52,455 nucleotides of DNA from Actinomadura sp. CNU-125 (GTDB lineage Bacteria; Actinomycetota; Actinomycetes; Streptosporangiales; Streptosporangiaceae). Under the pieces are notes generated by a model that did no database searches, was not told the DNA's origin, and saw only the letters and a list, made by a program, of their open reading frames with translations. Below are positions 20,370 through 30,422 of this stretch, one piece after another; positions within the stretch are counted from its first letter, which is position 1; each line of letters opens with the position of its first letter. The position numbers were made by a program, and so were the translations under genes. The stretch covers positions 1 to 52,455 of the forward strand of contig NZ_MKJY01000355.1 of NCBI RefSeq assembly GCF_001942465.1, in the 5' to 3' direction.

Positions 20370-22984
20370 ATGGGCGAGGACGATGCCGTGGGGGCGGCAC
20401 GGTCGCTACCGGCGCGGCCGGAAAGCTCCGCGCTGGCCCGGAGGTTCGTCCGGGGCCGGCTGGAAGGGGCCGTCGCCCCGGACGTGGCGGACACGGCCGT
20501 CCTCCTGGTCAGCGAACTGGTGACCAACGCGGTCCTGCACGCCCGCACCCAGGTCGAGGTGTCGGTCCGGGTCGCGGGCGGCGGCGTCCGCGCGCGGGTC
20601 GCCGACCGCGCGCCCCGCCTCGACCTGGTGCCGCAGCGCCGCCACCCCTACGCCGACACGGGACGCGGCCTGTACCTGGTCGAGCAGCTCGCGTCCCGGC
20701 ACGGCGTCGACATGGGCGAACACGGCAAAACGGTGTGGTTCGAACTCGGGCGCCCCGCCGCCCCTTCCGGGTGGGAACGCGCCCCCCACGACACCGCGCA
20801 CCGGGCCGTGACGCTCGTCGACGTCCCCTGGGCGCTGTGCATGGCCGCCCAGCAGCACCGGTACGCGGTCCTGCGCGAATTCCTGCTCGCCTCCGCCGGC
20901 GGACGACCGCTCGGGATACGCCCGGACGATCTCCGCACCGCGCACGACGTCAACAACATGATCGGCGCCCGGCTGCTGGCCGCGGCCGCGGAACACCCGT
21001 CCGACGCCGACATCCGCACCCTGCCGCTGTCGGTCCCCGCGGACGCCGCGCCGGGCATCGTCACCCTGCGGCGCGTCCTCGACCTGGCCGAGGAAGCCGC
21101 CCGCGGCGAGCACATCCTGAGCCGTCCGTCCCTCCCCCAGACCACCGCCATGCAGGACTGGATGCTCGACGAGATCATCGGCCAGCTCGGCGGCGGGCAG
21201 CCCATCGCCTGGACGGTCGTCCCCCGCGACCCCACCGCGAGCCCCCTCGACCTGATGCCCTGGGACTCCGACCAGGTGCAGGGCAGCAGGCTCCCGACGA
21301 TCGCCGTCGACGACGCGAACCGCATCATCGCGGTCAACGAGTCGGTGACCGACCTCCTCGGCTGGAGCGCCGACGAGCTCGTCGGCGAGCGGCTCACCAT
21401 GCTCGTCCCCGAGCACCTGCGCGAACGGCACGTCGCCGCGTTCACGTCCCTCCTGCTCACCGGCCGCCCGCGCATCCTCGGCCGGGCCGTGCCGCTCCCC
21501 GCCCTGCACAGCGACGGCAGGCCGATCCCCATCCGCCTGCTCATCCAGAGCCAGGAGCTGCACGACGGGCGCACCGTCTTCGTCGCCCAGCTCTTCCCCC
21601 GGACGGCCGCGCCCGAGCCGTCCGAGCGCGCCGAAAGCCCCGAGGAGGAACGCGAACCCGAAAGGCCCCGCACCGAACGGCGTGCGCCCGGCCCGAACAT
21701 CGGCCTGTCGCCGCTGGAACGGCTCGCCCTCCTCACCGACTGCGAGCGCGCGCTCAGCGCGCCCCGGACCTGACGCAGGGCCTCCGCCAGGTCGGCCGGA
21801 TGCTGACCCGGCGCCTCGCCGACTGGTGCTCGGTGGTCCTGCTCGGCGAGCACGGCTCGCTGGAACGCAGGATCGTCGTCCACCACGACCCGGACCGGCC
21901 GCCGCCCGCCGCGTTCGAAGGCCCGCTCCCCCCGCTCACGCACGCCGCCCGCGGGCCGCTCGCCCGGGCCCTGCGCGGCGCCGGCCCGCTCACCGACGCG
22001 ACCCCGCAGGGCGACAGCCCCCTCGACGCCCGGCACGCCGAACTGTTCGAGGCGCTCGGCACCGACAACGCCGTCATCGCCCCGCTGCGCGCCCACCGCG
22101 ACGTCCTCGGCACCTTCACCCTCGGCCGCACCACCCCCGAACCGCCCACCCGCGGCGACCTCGCGTTCGTCCAGGACCTGGCCCGGGGAATCGCCATCGG
22201 GATCGAGAACACGCGCCTGTACGACCAGGCCCGCACGATCGCCGAACGCCTCCAGCAGTCGCTGCTCCCGACCCTGCCCACGATCCCGAACCTGCAGGTC
22301 GCCGCGCGCTACGCACCGTCCACCATCACCGCCCAGGTCGGCGGCGACTGGTACGACGGCTTCTGCCTCCCCAACGGCGACTTCGCCCTGGTCATCGGCG
22401 ACGTCTCCGGCCACGACATCGACGCCACCGCCGCGATGAGCCGGCTGAGCAGCATGATGCGCGGCGTCGCCGTCGTCTGCCAGGAACCCCCCTCGACGGT
22501 CCTGCACCACCTCGACGCGGCGAACCGGCTCCTGACCGATGACGAAGTCACCGCCACCTGCGTCTACGCCCTCGTCAAGGGCTCCGGCCCGTGGGAGTTC
22601 GTCCACTCGTCCGCCGGTCACCTGCCGCCGCTGCTGACGCTCCCCGACGGCGACACCCGCTTCCTCGACGACGGCGCGGGCCTCATGCTCGGCACCGGCG
22701 TCGACCTCCCGCGCCCCACGGCCCGTACGCCGCTGCCCGCGCACTCGACCGTCCTGCTGTACACCGACGGCCTCATCGAACGCCGCGACGAACCCATCGC
22801 CGACTCGATGGAACGACTCCGCGTCCAGACCGCCGCCCTCGCCGACGCGCCCCTCGGCGTCTTCTGCGACGAACTGCTCATCAGGCTCGGCGCCGACGGC
22901 ACCGACGACATAGCCCTGATAGCCCTGCGCCCGGCCCCGGAAAACCCGGTCGCTCCGAGCCCGCCGCCGAGAACCGCTCGATGA
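20370..22984 (+). CDS. Multidomain PP2C (SpoIIE-type) phosphatase with HATPase, PAS and GAF domains (frame break near 21764)
   Basis: About 871 residues. Order: RsbW-like HATPase (VLLVSELVTNAVLHARTQVE, then ADTGRGLYLVEQLASRHGVD; about 15-125), a helical region, PAS (LPTIAVDDANRIIAVNESVT; about 310-410), a GAF-like domain, and a C-terminal SpoIIE/RsbU phosphatase (QVGGDWYDGFCLPNGDFALV, VIGDVSGHDIDATAAMS, then LLYTDGLIERRDEP and DDIALIALR). It probably switches a sigma or anti-sigma partner. The parts before and after 21764 are in different frames and join as ALSAAPDLTQGLRQVGRML when one base is restored. ATG 20370 follows GGAG. No anti-sigma antagonist gene is adjacent. Confidence 0.85.
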
Positions 22985-23042
22985 ATTCGACCGCATCGGC
23001 GCGCCCGACCTCGTCGATGATGCCCACCCGCACCGACTCGGC

Positions 23043-24413
23043 TCACTTCGGCGGCGCTTCGGCGGCCTTGCTCCGGGACGACGTCTTCACCCGGGAAAGG
23101 CTCGGCAACATGGCACTGACGAACCCGAGTACGCAGACGATCGCCGCGATCAGAAACGGGACAACGGCCGCACCGTCGTCACGATGGGCCAGGGTGGCGC
23201 CCGCGACCGCGGCGGCGACGGTGGCACCGACCTGACGGGTGGCGTTGAGGATGCCGCCGACGGAACCGGCGGCCTCCGGAGCGGCATGTCCGATGGCGAA
23301 CCCGACCAGCGCGGGCAGAGTCCAGGAGACCCCGAGGCCGCACAGCAGCAGACCGAAGCCGAGGACGAGCGGCCGTTCGTGCCCGGCCGTCGCGACGGCG
23401 ACGAGCCCGAGGCCGATCGGGAAGGCCGCGAAGCCCGTCCGGATCGGCCGCAGGGGTCCGTAGGCGGCGACGAGCCGTCCCGTGACCAGCGGGTTCAGAG
23501 CGACCAGCAGCGTCATCGGCAGGAGCGTCGTCCCCACCTCCTCCGCGGTCGCGTGGAGCAGGAGCGGAAGCGAAAAGATCACCGTCGTGAGGGCGTAGTT
23601 GACCGCCGCGCCCCACCCGAAACCGACCCACACCGCCCGGTTGCGGCGCAGAGCCGCCGGGACGATCGGTGCCGCCGAGGCCCGATCAATGATCACCGTG
23701 CCGTACGCCAGCCCCAACGCAACCACCCCGAGCAGCGCCGCCGGGAGCCAGGAGCGTCGACCCGCCTGGGTGATCGCGAGCGTCGCCACGGCGAGCGTCG
23801 CCGCCAACCCGAGATGCGGAAGCCAGGACGTCGCACGCGCGTACCGTGCGCTCACGACCCGCGTGCGGCAGAGCACGAGGACGACGAGCGCCAGCGGCAC
23901 GTTGATCACGAAGACGGTGCGCCAGCCGTCCGAAGTCACAAGCCGACCGCCGAGCACGGGGCCCGCGGCCATGGCGGCGCCGCTGATCGCCGCCCAGGCG
24001 CTGATGGCCCGGCCGCGCGGTCCGGGCTCGCGGTAAAGAGCGGCGATCAAGCTCAGCGAACTCGGGATGATCGCCGCGGCGAAGAGGCCCAGCAGCGCCC
24101 GGAACACGAGCAGGAACGCCAGGTCGGGCGCGAGCGCGCACGCCAGCGAGGTCGTCCCGAAGCCGATCACCCCGCCGACGAACACCGGGTAAGCCCCCAC
24201 GCGGTCGGCGAGGCCGCCCCCGAACACCAGCGCGGACGCCAGCGCCAGCGTGTAGATCGTGGTGGCCCAGCCGACGCCGACGACCCCGACGTCGAGCGAA
24301 CTCATGATGTCGGGTTCGGCCACGGCGAGCACCGTGGTGTCCAGCAGCACCATGAAGTAGGCCAGCGAAATACCCACCAACTGGGCCGGTCGCCGAGCGG
24401 GGATGGACGACAT
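23043..24413 (-). CDS. MFS drug exporter, DHA2 (14-helix) type
   Basis: 456 residues and about 14 membrane helices. Helix 1 carries the DHA2 motif YFMVLLDTTVLAVAEPDI, and loop 2-3 carries GGGLADRVGAYPVFVGGVIG. A drug/proton antiporter role is likely. ATG 24413 follows GAGGAG and is preferred to 24515. Divergent from a LysR regulator, which probably controls it. Confidence 0.9.
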   Translation of the reverse strand: MSSIPARRPAQLVGISLAYFMVLLDTTVLAVAEPDIMSSLDVGVVGVGWATTIYTLALASALVFGGGLADRVGAYPVFVGGVIGFGTTSLACALAPDLAFLLVFRALLGLFAAAIIPSSLSLIAALYREPGPRGRAISAWAAISGAAMAAGPVLGGRLVTSDGWRTVFVINVPLALVVLVLCRTRVVSARYARATSWLPHLGLAATLAVATLAITQAGRRSWLPAALLGVVALGLAYGTVIIDRASAAPIVPAALRRNRAVWVGFGWGAAVNYALTTVIFSLPLLLHATAEEVGTTLLPMTLLVALNPLVTGRLVAAYGPLRPIRTGFAAFPIGLGLVAVATAGHERPLVLGFGLLLCGLGVSWTLPALVGFAIGHAAPEAAGSVGGILNATRQVGATVAAAVAGATLAHRDDGAAVVPFLIAAIVCVLGFVSAMLPSLSRVKTSSRSKAAEAPPK

Positions 24414-24497
24414 GGATCTCCTCGGTCCGGTGAAGAAGAACGACCCACAGATTCCGCCGCCGCCGCATTCCGCACGACCGGCACCATCGCACCACCA

Positions 24498-24512
24498 TTC
24501 GGCAACTCCGAA
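24498..24512. promoter_or_regulatory. LysR-type binding site between the MFS and LysR genes
   Basis: TTCGG-N5-CCGAA is a perfect dyad containing the T-N11-A pattern (T24499, A24511) of LysR boxes. It lies 20 bases before the LysR start and 85 bases before the MFS start in the 119-base divergent gap. Confidence 0.5.
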
Positions 24513-24532
24513 CACCTGCCTAAAGTGAGCAC

Positions 24533-25410
24533 GTGGACCTGGACCAACTCCGGACCGCCGTCGCGCTGTTGCAGCATCGGACGGTCAACAAGACCGCGGC
24601 GACTCAAGGCCTCGCACCGTCCTCGGTCTCCGACCGGGTACGCCGCCTCGAAGCCGAACTCGGAACACCGCTGTTCACCCGCGACCGCGCCGGCATGCAC
24701 CCGACGGCTTCCGGCCGCTCCTACCTGGTCACGGCCGCCGAAGCCCTCGAAGTACTGGACGGCGCGGCCGAACGGCTCCGCGCCGCACCGCCCCTCGCCG
24801 TCGGAGCACAAGCCTCCATCGCGGACGAACTCCTACCGGCCGTCCTCGACGACCTGAGGCAAGCGCGTCCCGATCTCCGGGTGCATCTACGCCCGGACCC
24901 CGACCGCAACCGTCTCCTCAACGCACTCGAACACAACGAGATCGACGCGGCCGTCCTCCTCGACCTCGGCGACCACATCGGCGACCTCGGCTTCCCCAGC
25001 CCCGCCCCAGACCTGGAGTACGTGGACGTCCGCGAGGTCGCCATGACGGTCGTCGCCCCGCCAAAGCACCCGCTTCTCGGACACCGCGTGAGCATGCAAG
25101 AAATCCAGAAAACCGGAGGCTTGATCGGACGCGAGCCGCGCTGCTCCTTCTGGATGGCCGCCCAACGCTGGCTCGGCCCCGACGTCGATCTCACCGCCGT
25201 CGGCGGATTGGCGCAGGTCCGCGAATGGGTCGCCACCGGCCGCGGAATCGCGCTCCTCCCCGAGTTCGCGGCCCGAGCGACCTCGACTCCGGCCGCCTCG
25301 AAGCCGTCGACGTCCAGACACCGCCCCTCCGCCTACGGCTCGTCTGGCGGCAGGAGCAGAACACCACCGACCGCCTACGCCCACTCCTCTACGCCCTAAC
25401 CCAAGCCTGA
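24533..25410 (+). CDS. LysR-family transcriptional regulator (frame break near 25272)
   Basis: About 292 residues. The N-terminal HTH is typical (NKTAATQGLAPSSVSDRVRR, then LEAELGTPLFTRDRAG), followed by the periplasmic-binding-like effector domain. The last 45 residues are in another frame and join as FAARSDLDSGRLEAVDV when one base is restored at the C-run of 25272-25274. GTG 24533. It probably senses a substrate of the divergent exporter. Confidence 0.87.
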
Positions 25411-25434
25411 CCACACGACGCTACGGTCAACTCC

Positions 25435-25917
25435 GTGATCGACTTCAGCGACGAGCTTCTCCGTCTCAAGCCGGGCACCATCACCTACTACACGGCAGAC
25501 CTCGACAGCCCCGTCGCCGGGACCTGGAGCATCGACATCCCGCTGGAGCCCTTCTCCGCCGACGACGAGTACGAACCGGAGACCTTTCGGCCGGGGCAAG
25601 CAGGACCCGAACTCGTCGAAACAGAATTCAGGCTCGACTTCATCAGCCTCCCGGCCGAAAACCTCACCGCGCTCAGCGCCCGCACTTTCACCTTCCCGGT
25701 GAATCCCGAGGACGGCTACATCGACGGATCGATCTACCTCGTCGGCACCCACAACCCTGTCGACGTCACCCGCATCGCCTTCGGCGAAACGCGCGGGGAC
25801 GAAGTCCACGCGACGCTGCACGCCGAACTCGTCCTCGGGGCCCCCATCCGCGACCGCACCGTGAACCTGGAGACCACGCTGCGCTTCCGACAGGGCCGAC
25901 TAGCAACGACCACGTGA
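25435..25917 (+). CDS. Hypothetical protein (160 residues)
   Basis: I do not recognise the family. The sequence is acidic and beta-rich (ITYYTADLDSPVAGTWSIDI; ETEFRLDFISLPAENLTAL), with no signal peptide, membrane helix or Cys pair. Codon use is less extreme than in the flanking genes. GTG 25435 follows the LysR stop by 24 bases. An immunity-type or scaffold role is possible but not shown. Confidence 0.7.
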   Translation: MIDFSDELLRLKPGTITYYTADLDSPVAGTWSIDIPLEPFSADDEYEPETFRPGQAGPELVETEFRLDFISLPAENLTALSARTFTFPVNPEDGYIDGSIYLVGTHNPVDVTRIAFGETRGDEVHATLHAELVLGAPIRDRTVNLETTLRFRQGRLATTT

Positions 25918-26204
25918 CCTCTCCGGCCTAACGTTCCAGCAAATCGCTCCTCCAGCGACAGTGAGCACACGGCGTCGCGACGCAGAAGGAACCGACCAGA
26001 CCCGGCTATCTCGACCATTCCTGGAGATTCGGATGCTCGGGAATTTCGCCTCACGGACTGGCGACCGCTCGCGATCGTCGATGATGTGCGGCTCGTCACG
26101 AGCCTGGAAGCTGCCATGCCAACCGAACTTTTTAAACACGCCTCAGTCGTGAGATTTAACCTCATTCGCCCGGCGCGCATCTGGCTGGACGTTCCAGAAC
26201 CTCG
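25918..26204 (+). pseudogene. Possible gene remnant of lower GC content
   Basis: This 287-base gap is visibly less GC-rich. One plus-strand frame, ending at the TGA of 26218-26220, has a protein-like composition for about 65 codons (DWRPLAIVDDVRLVTSLEAA, then FKHASVVRFNLIRPARIWLD). It has no good start and no ribosome site. It may be the tail of a decayed gene. No transposase motif or terminal repeat is visible. Confidence 0.3.
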
Positions 26205-26896
26205 TCAGCTTCCATCGTGATGCGAGGGCGCCGACGGGGCCCGCGCGAGCAGGCCGGTTCCTCTTATCCGCATTCCTTGATCGAAGTCCATCGGACTGAT
26301 GCCATGGAAGGCGGAAATCTCGGGAGCCAGGTCGAACGCCACCCGCCGCCATTCCTCGATTTGTTCCTCGTCGGCGGTGGAGGGGTCCCAGTCGAGCGGG
26401 TACCTCAACTGCTCGTGCCAGGCGGCTCGTTCCTGTGGCAATGGATCGCCCAGTGTCAGCAATTCGTCATCCAGCCCGACGGCCGAGTACCGGCGCATTA
26501 CGGTGCCGTGTTCGGTCAGCAGCCAGGTCGAGCCGTCGCCCTGGGCACCGTAGTAGTACGCCTGCGCCCGGCCATAGCGCCTGCTGAGCCGACGACACAG
26601 CGCAAGCACATCGTGGCGGCGCTGCTCGTCGTAGGGATCGCACCAGGCTCCGATGACCAGCGTCCAGCCTTCGACCTCGGGCGTGACGTAAACGCGCGCC
26701 AGCGATCGATCGTCCTCAGAATCGCCATGGCCGTCGGCGTCGATCACCTCTTGCGCTTGAGCGAAGGTGAGGCCGGTTCGGCCTTTGACAGGCCAAGGGT
26801 CCGCATGACGCCGGCCTGGTCGTCGGTGGAGATCGCGATCCAATGGTTCCAGCACGTCCAGATCGGCATCGGCTGGTCGCCGGTTTCGTCGGGCAT
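26205..26896 (-). CDS. Hypothetical protein (about 230 residues; frame break near 26770)
   Basis: Family not recognised. The start is Trp-rich (PIWTCWNHWIAISTDDQAGV). The middle has RVYVTPEVEGWTLVIGAWCD and RYGRAQAYYYGAQGDGSTWL; the end is acidic. No membrane helix. The first 45 residues lie in another frame and join as GLSKAEPALTFAQAQEVIDA when one base is restored. Start ATG 26896. Tail-to-tail with the possible remnant; head toward the long hairpin. Confidence 0.65.
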
Positions 26897-26974
26897 CGCC
26901 CCATCTTGGCAACCCGCACCGACGTGATCCTTGGAAGTTGGATCTCAAGCTAGTAGTGCGGCATCCACCGGTGT

Positions 26975-27038
26975 CGTTGATCTGCGGCGTGTTGCCCTTA
27001 TCCGGCCGCTTTTAAGGGCAACACGCCGCAGGTCAACG
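26975..27038. terminator. Long hairpin downstream of the encapsulin operon
   Basis: Arms of 26 bases (26975-27000 and 27013-27038) pair throughout except for one T-G position; 19 bases are perfect. The loop is 12 bases (TCCGGCCGCTTT). It begins 7 bases after the encapsulin stop on the transcribed strand, so it can act as the operon terminator, though it is longer than needed. Confidence 0.6.
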
Positions 27039-27044
27039 GTCACG

Positions 27045-28442
27045 TCAGGTGCGGGGGGTCGCGATTTCCACGCCTTCGAGGACGCCGAGGGCGTCGGGGA
27101 CGAGGATCGCCGCGTTGAAGTACGCGCTCACCAGGTAGCGGGCGATCGCCTCCTCCGTAATGCCCATGAACCGGACGTTCAGCGACGGTTCGTACTCGCC
27201 GGGGAGGCCCGTCTGGTGCAGGCCGACGACGCCCGAGTCGTCCTCGCCGGTGCGCAGGGCCATGATCGACGACGTGTGGTCGGACGTCACCGGGATCTTC
27301 CCGCACGGGTAGATCGGGACGCCGCGCCAGCCGAGCAGCCGCTTCTCCCCCTCGACGATCTGGTCGGGGTACACGCCGCGGCGGGTGCACTCGCGGAAGA
27401 ACGCGGCGATCGCTTTCGGGTGGGCGAGGAACAGGCGGGTGCCGCGTCGCATCGCGAGCAGGTCGTCCATGTCGTCCGGGGTGGGCGGGCCGGACCAGGA
27501 CGCGATGCGCTGCGAGTCGTCGGCCTGGTGCAGGAGCCCGAACTCGGGGTTGTTGACCAGCTCCCATTCCTGCCGTTCCCGCAGCGCCTCCACCACCAGG
27601 CGCAGTTGCTCCTCCGCCTGGTCCATCGGCCCGTTGTACAGGTCGCCGACCCGGGTGTGGAGGTTGAGGACGGTCTGGGCGACCGCCAGCTCGATCTCCA
27701 GCGGCCCGGTGTCGTAGTCGGCGAAGGTGTCGGGGAGCGGCGGTTCGCCGTCGTGGCCCGAGGCGAGCCGGATGTCCGCCTCCCCTCGCCGGTTGGCGGG
27801 CTCGGACGCCGCCGCGCGGTGGGCGGCGAGGTGGGCGCGCAGCGCGGGGTTCGCGTCGGCCAGTTCGGCGAGCGCCTCGCGGGGCAGCGCGAGGACGGTC
27901 GCGGGCGTGGCGGCCCGCAGGGTCTCCCGCCAGACGGGCTCGGTGTCGGCCGCGAGGAGGTCGCCGCCCGCGTGCCGTCCGTCGGTGAGGACCCCGAGCA
28001 TCGCCGTCCCGCCGTACCGGGCGGTGCCGATCCGCTCGACGCGTCCGCGCGCGACGGCCAGCACCTCCGTCACCGGGGCGCCCTCACCGGCCAGGACGTC
28101 CCCGGGTTCGACGTCGCGTGCGGTGAACCGTTCGGCGAGTTCGGCGAGGACGGCCGCGTCGAGTCCGTGCAGCGCGGGGAACCCGGCGAGGGAGTCCGGC
28201 GCAACGCGGACGCCGGACGCCCCCCACCGGAAGGCGAGCAGCCGCGGCCGGGCGGTGGTGACGCGGCGGCGGTTGACCCGGTAGGTGCCGCCGGACACCT
28301 CGACCCACGGGAGCTTGCGCAGCAGCCACCGCGACGAGACGGCCTGCATCTGCGGCCGGGTCTTCGTGGTGGTCGCCAGGAGGCGGGCCGTGTCCGTCGA
28401 CAGGCTGAGCGGGCCCGGCGGGACGTCCTGAAGTGAGGTCAT
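27045..28442 (-). CDS. Family 2B encapsulin shell protein with cyclic-nucleotide-binding insertion
   Basis: 465 residues. The N-terminus ([20 protein letters not shown] and [17 protein letters not shown]) matches Streptomyces EshA-type family 2 encapsulins of HK97 fold. A CRP-like cNMP-binding domain is inserted at about 88-210 ([19 protein letters not shown]). The shell domain resumes at [20 protein letters not shown] and ends with [20 protein letters not shown]. It should self-assemble into a nanocompartment enclosing its cargo. It is third in an operon behind the 2-methylisoborneol synthase and the C-methyltransferase, 13 bases after the latter. In this group the terpene cyclase is the expected cargo. 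Whether the cNMP site still binds ligand cannot be read from sequence. Confidence 0.9.
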   Translation of the reverse strand: MTSLQDVPPGPLSLSTDTARLLATTTKTRPQMQAVSSRWLLRKLPWVEVSGGTYRVNRRRVTTARPRLLAFRWGASGVRVAPDSLAGFPALHGLDAAVLAELAERFTARDVEPGDVLAGEGAPVTEVLAVARGRVERIGTARYGGTAMLGVLTDGRHAGGDLLAADTEPVWRETLRAATPATVLALPREALAELADANPALRAHLAAHRAAASEPANRRGEADIRLASGHDGEPPLPDTFADYDTGPLEIELAVAQTVLNLHTRVGDLYNGPMDQAEEQLRLVVEALRERQEWELVNNPEFGLLHQADDSQRIASWSGPPTPDDMDDLLAMRRGTRLFLAHPKAIAAFFRECTRRGVYPDQIVEGEKRLLGWRGVPIYPCGKIPVTSDHTSSIMALRTGEDDSGVVGLHQTGLPGEYEPSLNVRFMGITEEAIARYLVSAYFNAAILVPDALGVLEGVEIATPRT

Positions 28443-28455
28443 CGCGCTTCCCTCG

Positions 28456-29307
28456 TCAGACGCGGTCGGCGGCGATCAGCAGGTAGTGGAAGCTGCCGCC
28501 GGTGTACGCCTCCAGGAACGCCTTCTCGATGCCGGTGGCCAGGTGCGGCGAGCGGGCGCGCATCCGCCAGTAGGGGATGGTCGCCTCGGTGAGGTCGATG
28601 GTGGTGATCGGGACGAGGTCGTGTTCGGCCATCGCCTTGAAGTACGCGCTGCGGGGGTGGATGTCGCAGATGTAGTGCGAGTTGATCTCGCTGACGGCCC
28701 GGGACGGCAGCCCGTAGACGTCGTTGTAGCAGCCGGTGATCGTGACGTAGCGGCCGCCGCGCTTGAGGAGCCTGCTGTGCTCGGCGAAGAGGTCGTGCAG
28801 GTCGACGTACATCGTGGATTCGTTGTTCCAGATGCCGTCGAAGGTGCCCGACTCGAATCCGGTCGACAGCATGTTGCGGAAGGAGAAGCCGACGGAGTCG
28901 GCCACTCCGCGCTGCGCGGCCTGCTCGTTGGCGAACCTGACCTGCTCCTCGGAGATGGAGATGCCGTCCACGCGGCAGCCGAACCGCAGGTTGGCCATGA
29001 GGCTCGTGCCGCCCCGGCCGCACCCGGCGTCCAGCAGCCGCCCGTCCGCCGGGATCGGGCCGAGCCGGTCGAGCAGGAGCCCGGCCTGCGCGGTCTCCAG
29101 CCGGTGCAGTTCCTCGATGGTGCGCTGTTCGCGCGTCTCCTGCGGCCCCTCCAGCACCGACCAGTTCGGCTCGCCGATGCCGTAGTGGTGGTGGTAGATG
29201 CCGTCCACCGCCCCCAGCAGGAGGTTCACCGGGTTGCGCTCCTGGTTCCAGTAGTCGGCGACCGAACGCTGGTAGGGGCTCTTGAGCACGTGCGTGGTCG
29301 TGGACAT
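28456..29307 (-). CDS. Geranyl diphosphate 2-C-methyltransferase
   Basis: 283 residues, a SAM methyltransferase of the 2-methylisoborneol pathway. It methylates GPP at C2 to 2-methyl-GPP for the adjacent synthase. The SAM motif is [20 protein letters not shown]. Family marks are [33 protein letters not shown] and [23 protein letters not shown] 29307 is preceded by AGGAGG at ideal spacing. It lies 35 bases after the synthase and 13 bases before the encapsulin gene. Confidence 0.93.
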   Translation of the reverse strand: MSTTTHVLKSPYQRSVADYWNQERNPVNLLLGAVDGIYHHHYGIGEPNWSVLEGPQETREQRTIEELHRLETAQAGLLLDRLGPIPADGRLLDAGCGRGGTSLMANLRFGCRVDGISISEEQVRFANEQAAQRGVADSVGFSFRNMLSTGFESGTFDGIWNNESTMYVDLHDLFAEHSRLLKRGGRYVTITGCYNDVYGLPSRAVSEINSHYICDIHPRSAYFKAMAEHDLVPITTIDLTEATIPYWRMRARSPHLATGIEKAFLEAYTGGSFHYLLIAADRV

Positions 29308-29342
29308 GGGCGTTCCTCCTGTAGACGGGGGGTCGGACGAAG

Positions 29343-30422
29343 TCAGGCGTAGCGCTCGTTGGTGGCGTGCCATTCGAAGCCGCCGCCCATCCAGGACTGC
29401 GCGCCGCGCAGGAACCACTGGAGCTGGGGGGACGGCACGACGGACAATTCGGTGCGGGCCCGCTCGAAGCCGCGGACGAAGTCGTTGTGCAGGTCGACGA
29501 CGGCCTCGGTCGCCTCTTCGACGGAGCAGTCCCGGTCGGCGGCGACGAGCAGGACCATGTTGCAGACGGGCTTCTCGTCGGCCGCGTCCTTCGCGACGGA
29601 GAACAGGTCGTTCACGAGGACGGACGCGGTGCCCGCGCGGAACAGGGCGTCGCGGACGCGCTGCCGGTAGTACAGCTCGGCGGGCAGTTCGTAGCCGCCG
29701 ACGGCGTCGATCAGCGTCATCGAGGTGTAGAAGCTGTCGTGCTGGCGGGCCGCGAGGTACTCCCAGGCGGGCGGGTGCCGCTCGGTCTCGCGCCACGCGG
29801 CGTAGGCCGTCCAGCTCACGAACATCGCGAACGTCGAGTAGCAGACGCGCTGGACGACGGCGGGGCTGGTGCGCGCGGCGAGGTGGTCGGTGGCCGACCG
29901 CAGCATCCGCGGCACGAGGTCGCCGGTGAGCGCCTCGTCCAGCGGGGGCGTGAAGTCGCCGGCGTCCGGCGGCCGGTCCATCGCGGACATGACCAGGGCC
30001 AGCCGGGGCGGCAGCAGTTCGGGGACGGCGCCGAGCGCGGTGTCGTCGGCGTAGTAGTCGTCGGCGGCCCACCAGCTCGCGTTCAGCTTCGCGGCGGTCA
30101 GCAGCGCGTCGGGGTCGTCGGTGTCGGGGTGGGTGAGCATCGCCAGGCGGCCGAAGCCCGCGGAGCCCATCGCGTCCAGTTCGTCGTCGCGGAAGCCGAG
30201 GGCGGCGGCCCAGGTGCGCAGGCGCGCCTCGACGTCGGCGGCCAGGATCGCGTCGACCCGTTCGACGGCCGGGACGTAGAGGGGCGACGCGGAACCGTCG
30301 CCCCAGGTCCGGAGGGTGCAGGACGGGCCGGGCCGCGGCACCGCGGTCCCGCCGGTGCCGAGCCCGATGGGCCCGGGCATCCGCCACGGGACGTGCCCCT
30401 CCGCAGACTGCCCGACGCCCAT
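29343..30422 (-). CDS. 2-methylisoborneol synthase (terpene cyclase)
   Basis: 359 residues. The first metal-binding motif is in WWAADDYYADDTALG, the NSE motif is NDLFSVAKDAADE, and a C-terminal RY pair is in NERYA. It cyclises 2-methyl-GPP to 2-methylisoborneol, the earthy odorant. The N-terminal Gly/Pro-rich region (GPIGLGTGGTAVPRPGPS) is only about 45 residues, short for this family, and is the expected encapsulin-targeting part. ATG 30422 follows GGGAGG; a GTG at 30473 has no ribosome site. First gene of the operon. Confidence 0.92.
   Translation of the reverse strand: MGVGQSAEGHVPWRMPGPIGLGTGGTAVPRPGPSCTLRTWGDGSASPLYVPAVERVDAILAADVEARLRTWAAALGFRDDELDAMGSAGFGRLAMLTHPDTDDPDALLTAAKLNASWWAADDYYADDTALGAVPELLPPRLALVMSAMDRPPDAGDFTPPLDEALTGDLVPRMLRSATDHLAARTSPAVVQRVCYSTFAMFVSWTAYAAWRETERHPPAWEYLAARQHDSFYTSMTLIDAVGGYELPAELYYRQRVRDALFRAGTASVLVNDLFSVAKDAADEKPVCNMVLLVAADRDCSVEEATEAVVDLHNDFVRGFERARTELSVVPSPQLQWFLRGAQSWMGGGFEWHATNERYA

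Noticed and set aside
25900..26139. A minus-strand frame of 79 codons as a transposase fragment
   Set aside because: No DDE motif, family resemblance, ribosome site or terminal repeats.
26975..27038. The long hairpin as an end of an insertion sequence or a CRISPR repeat
   Set aside because: No transposase, target duplication or second copy is visible in the window, and its position fits a terminator.
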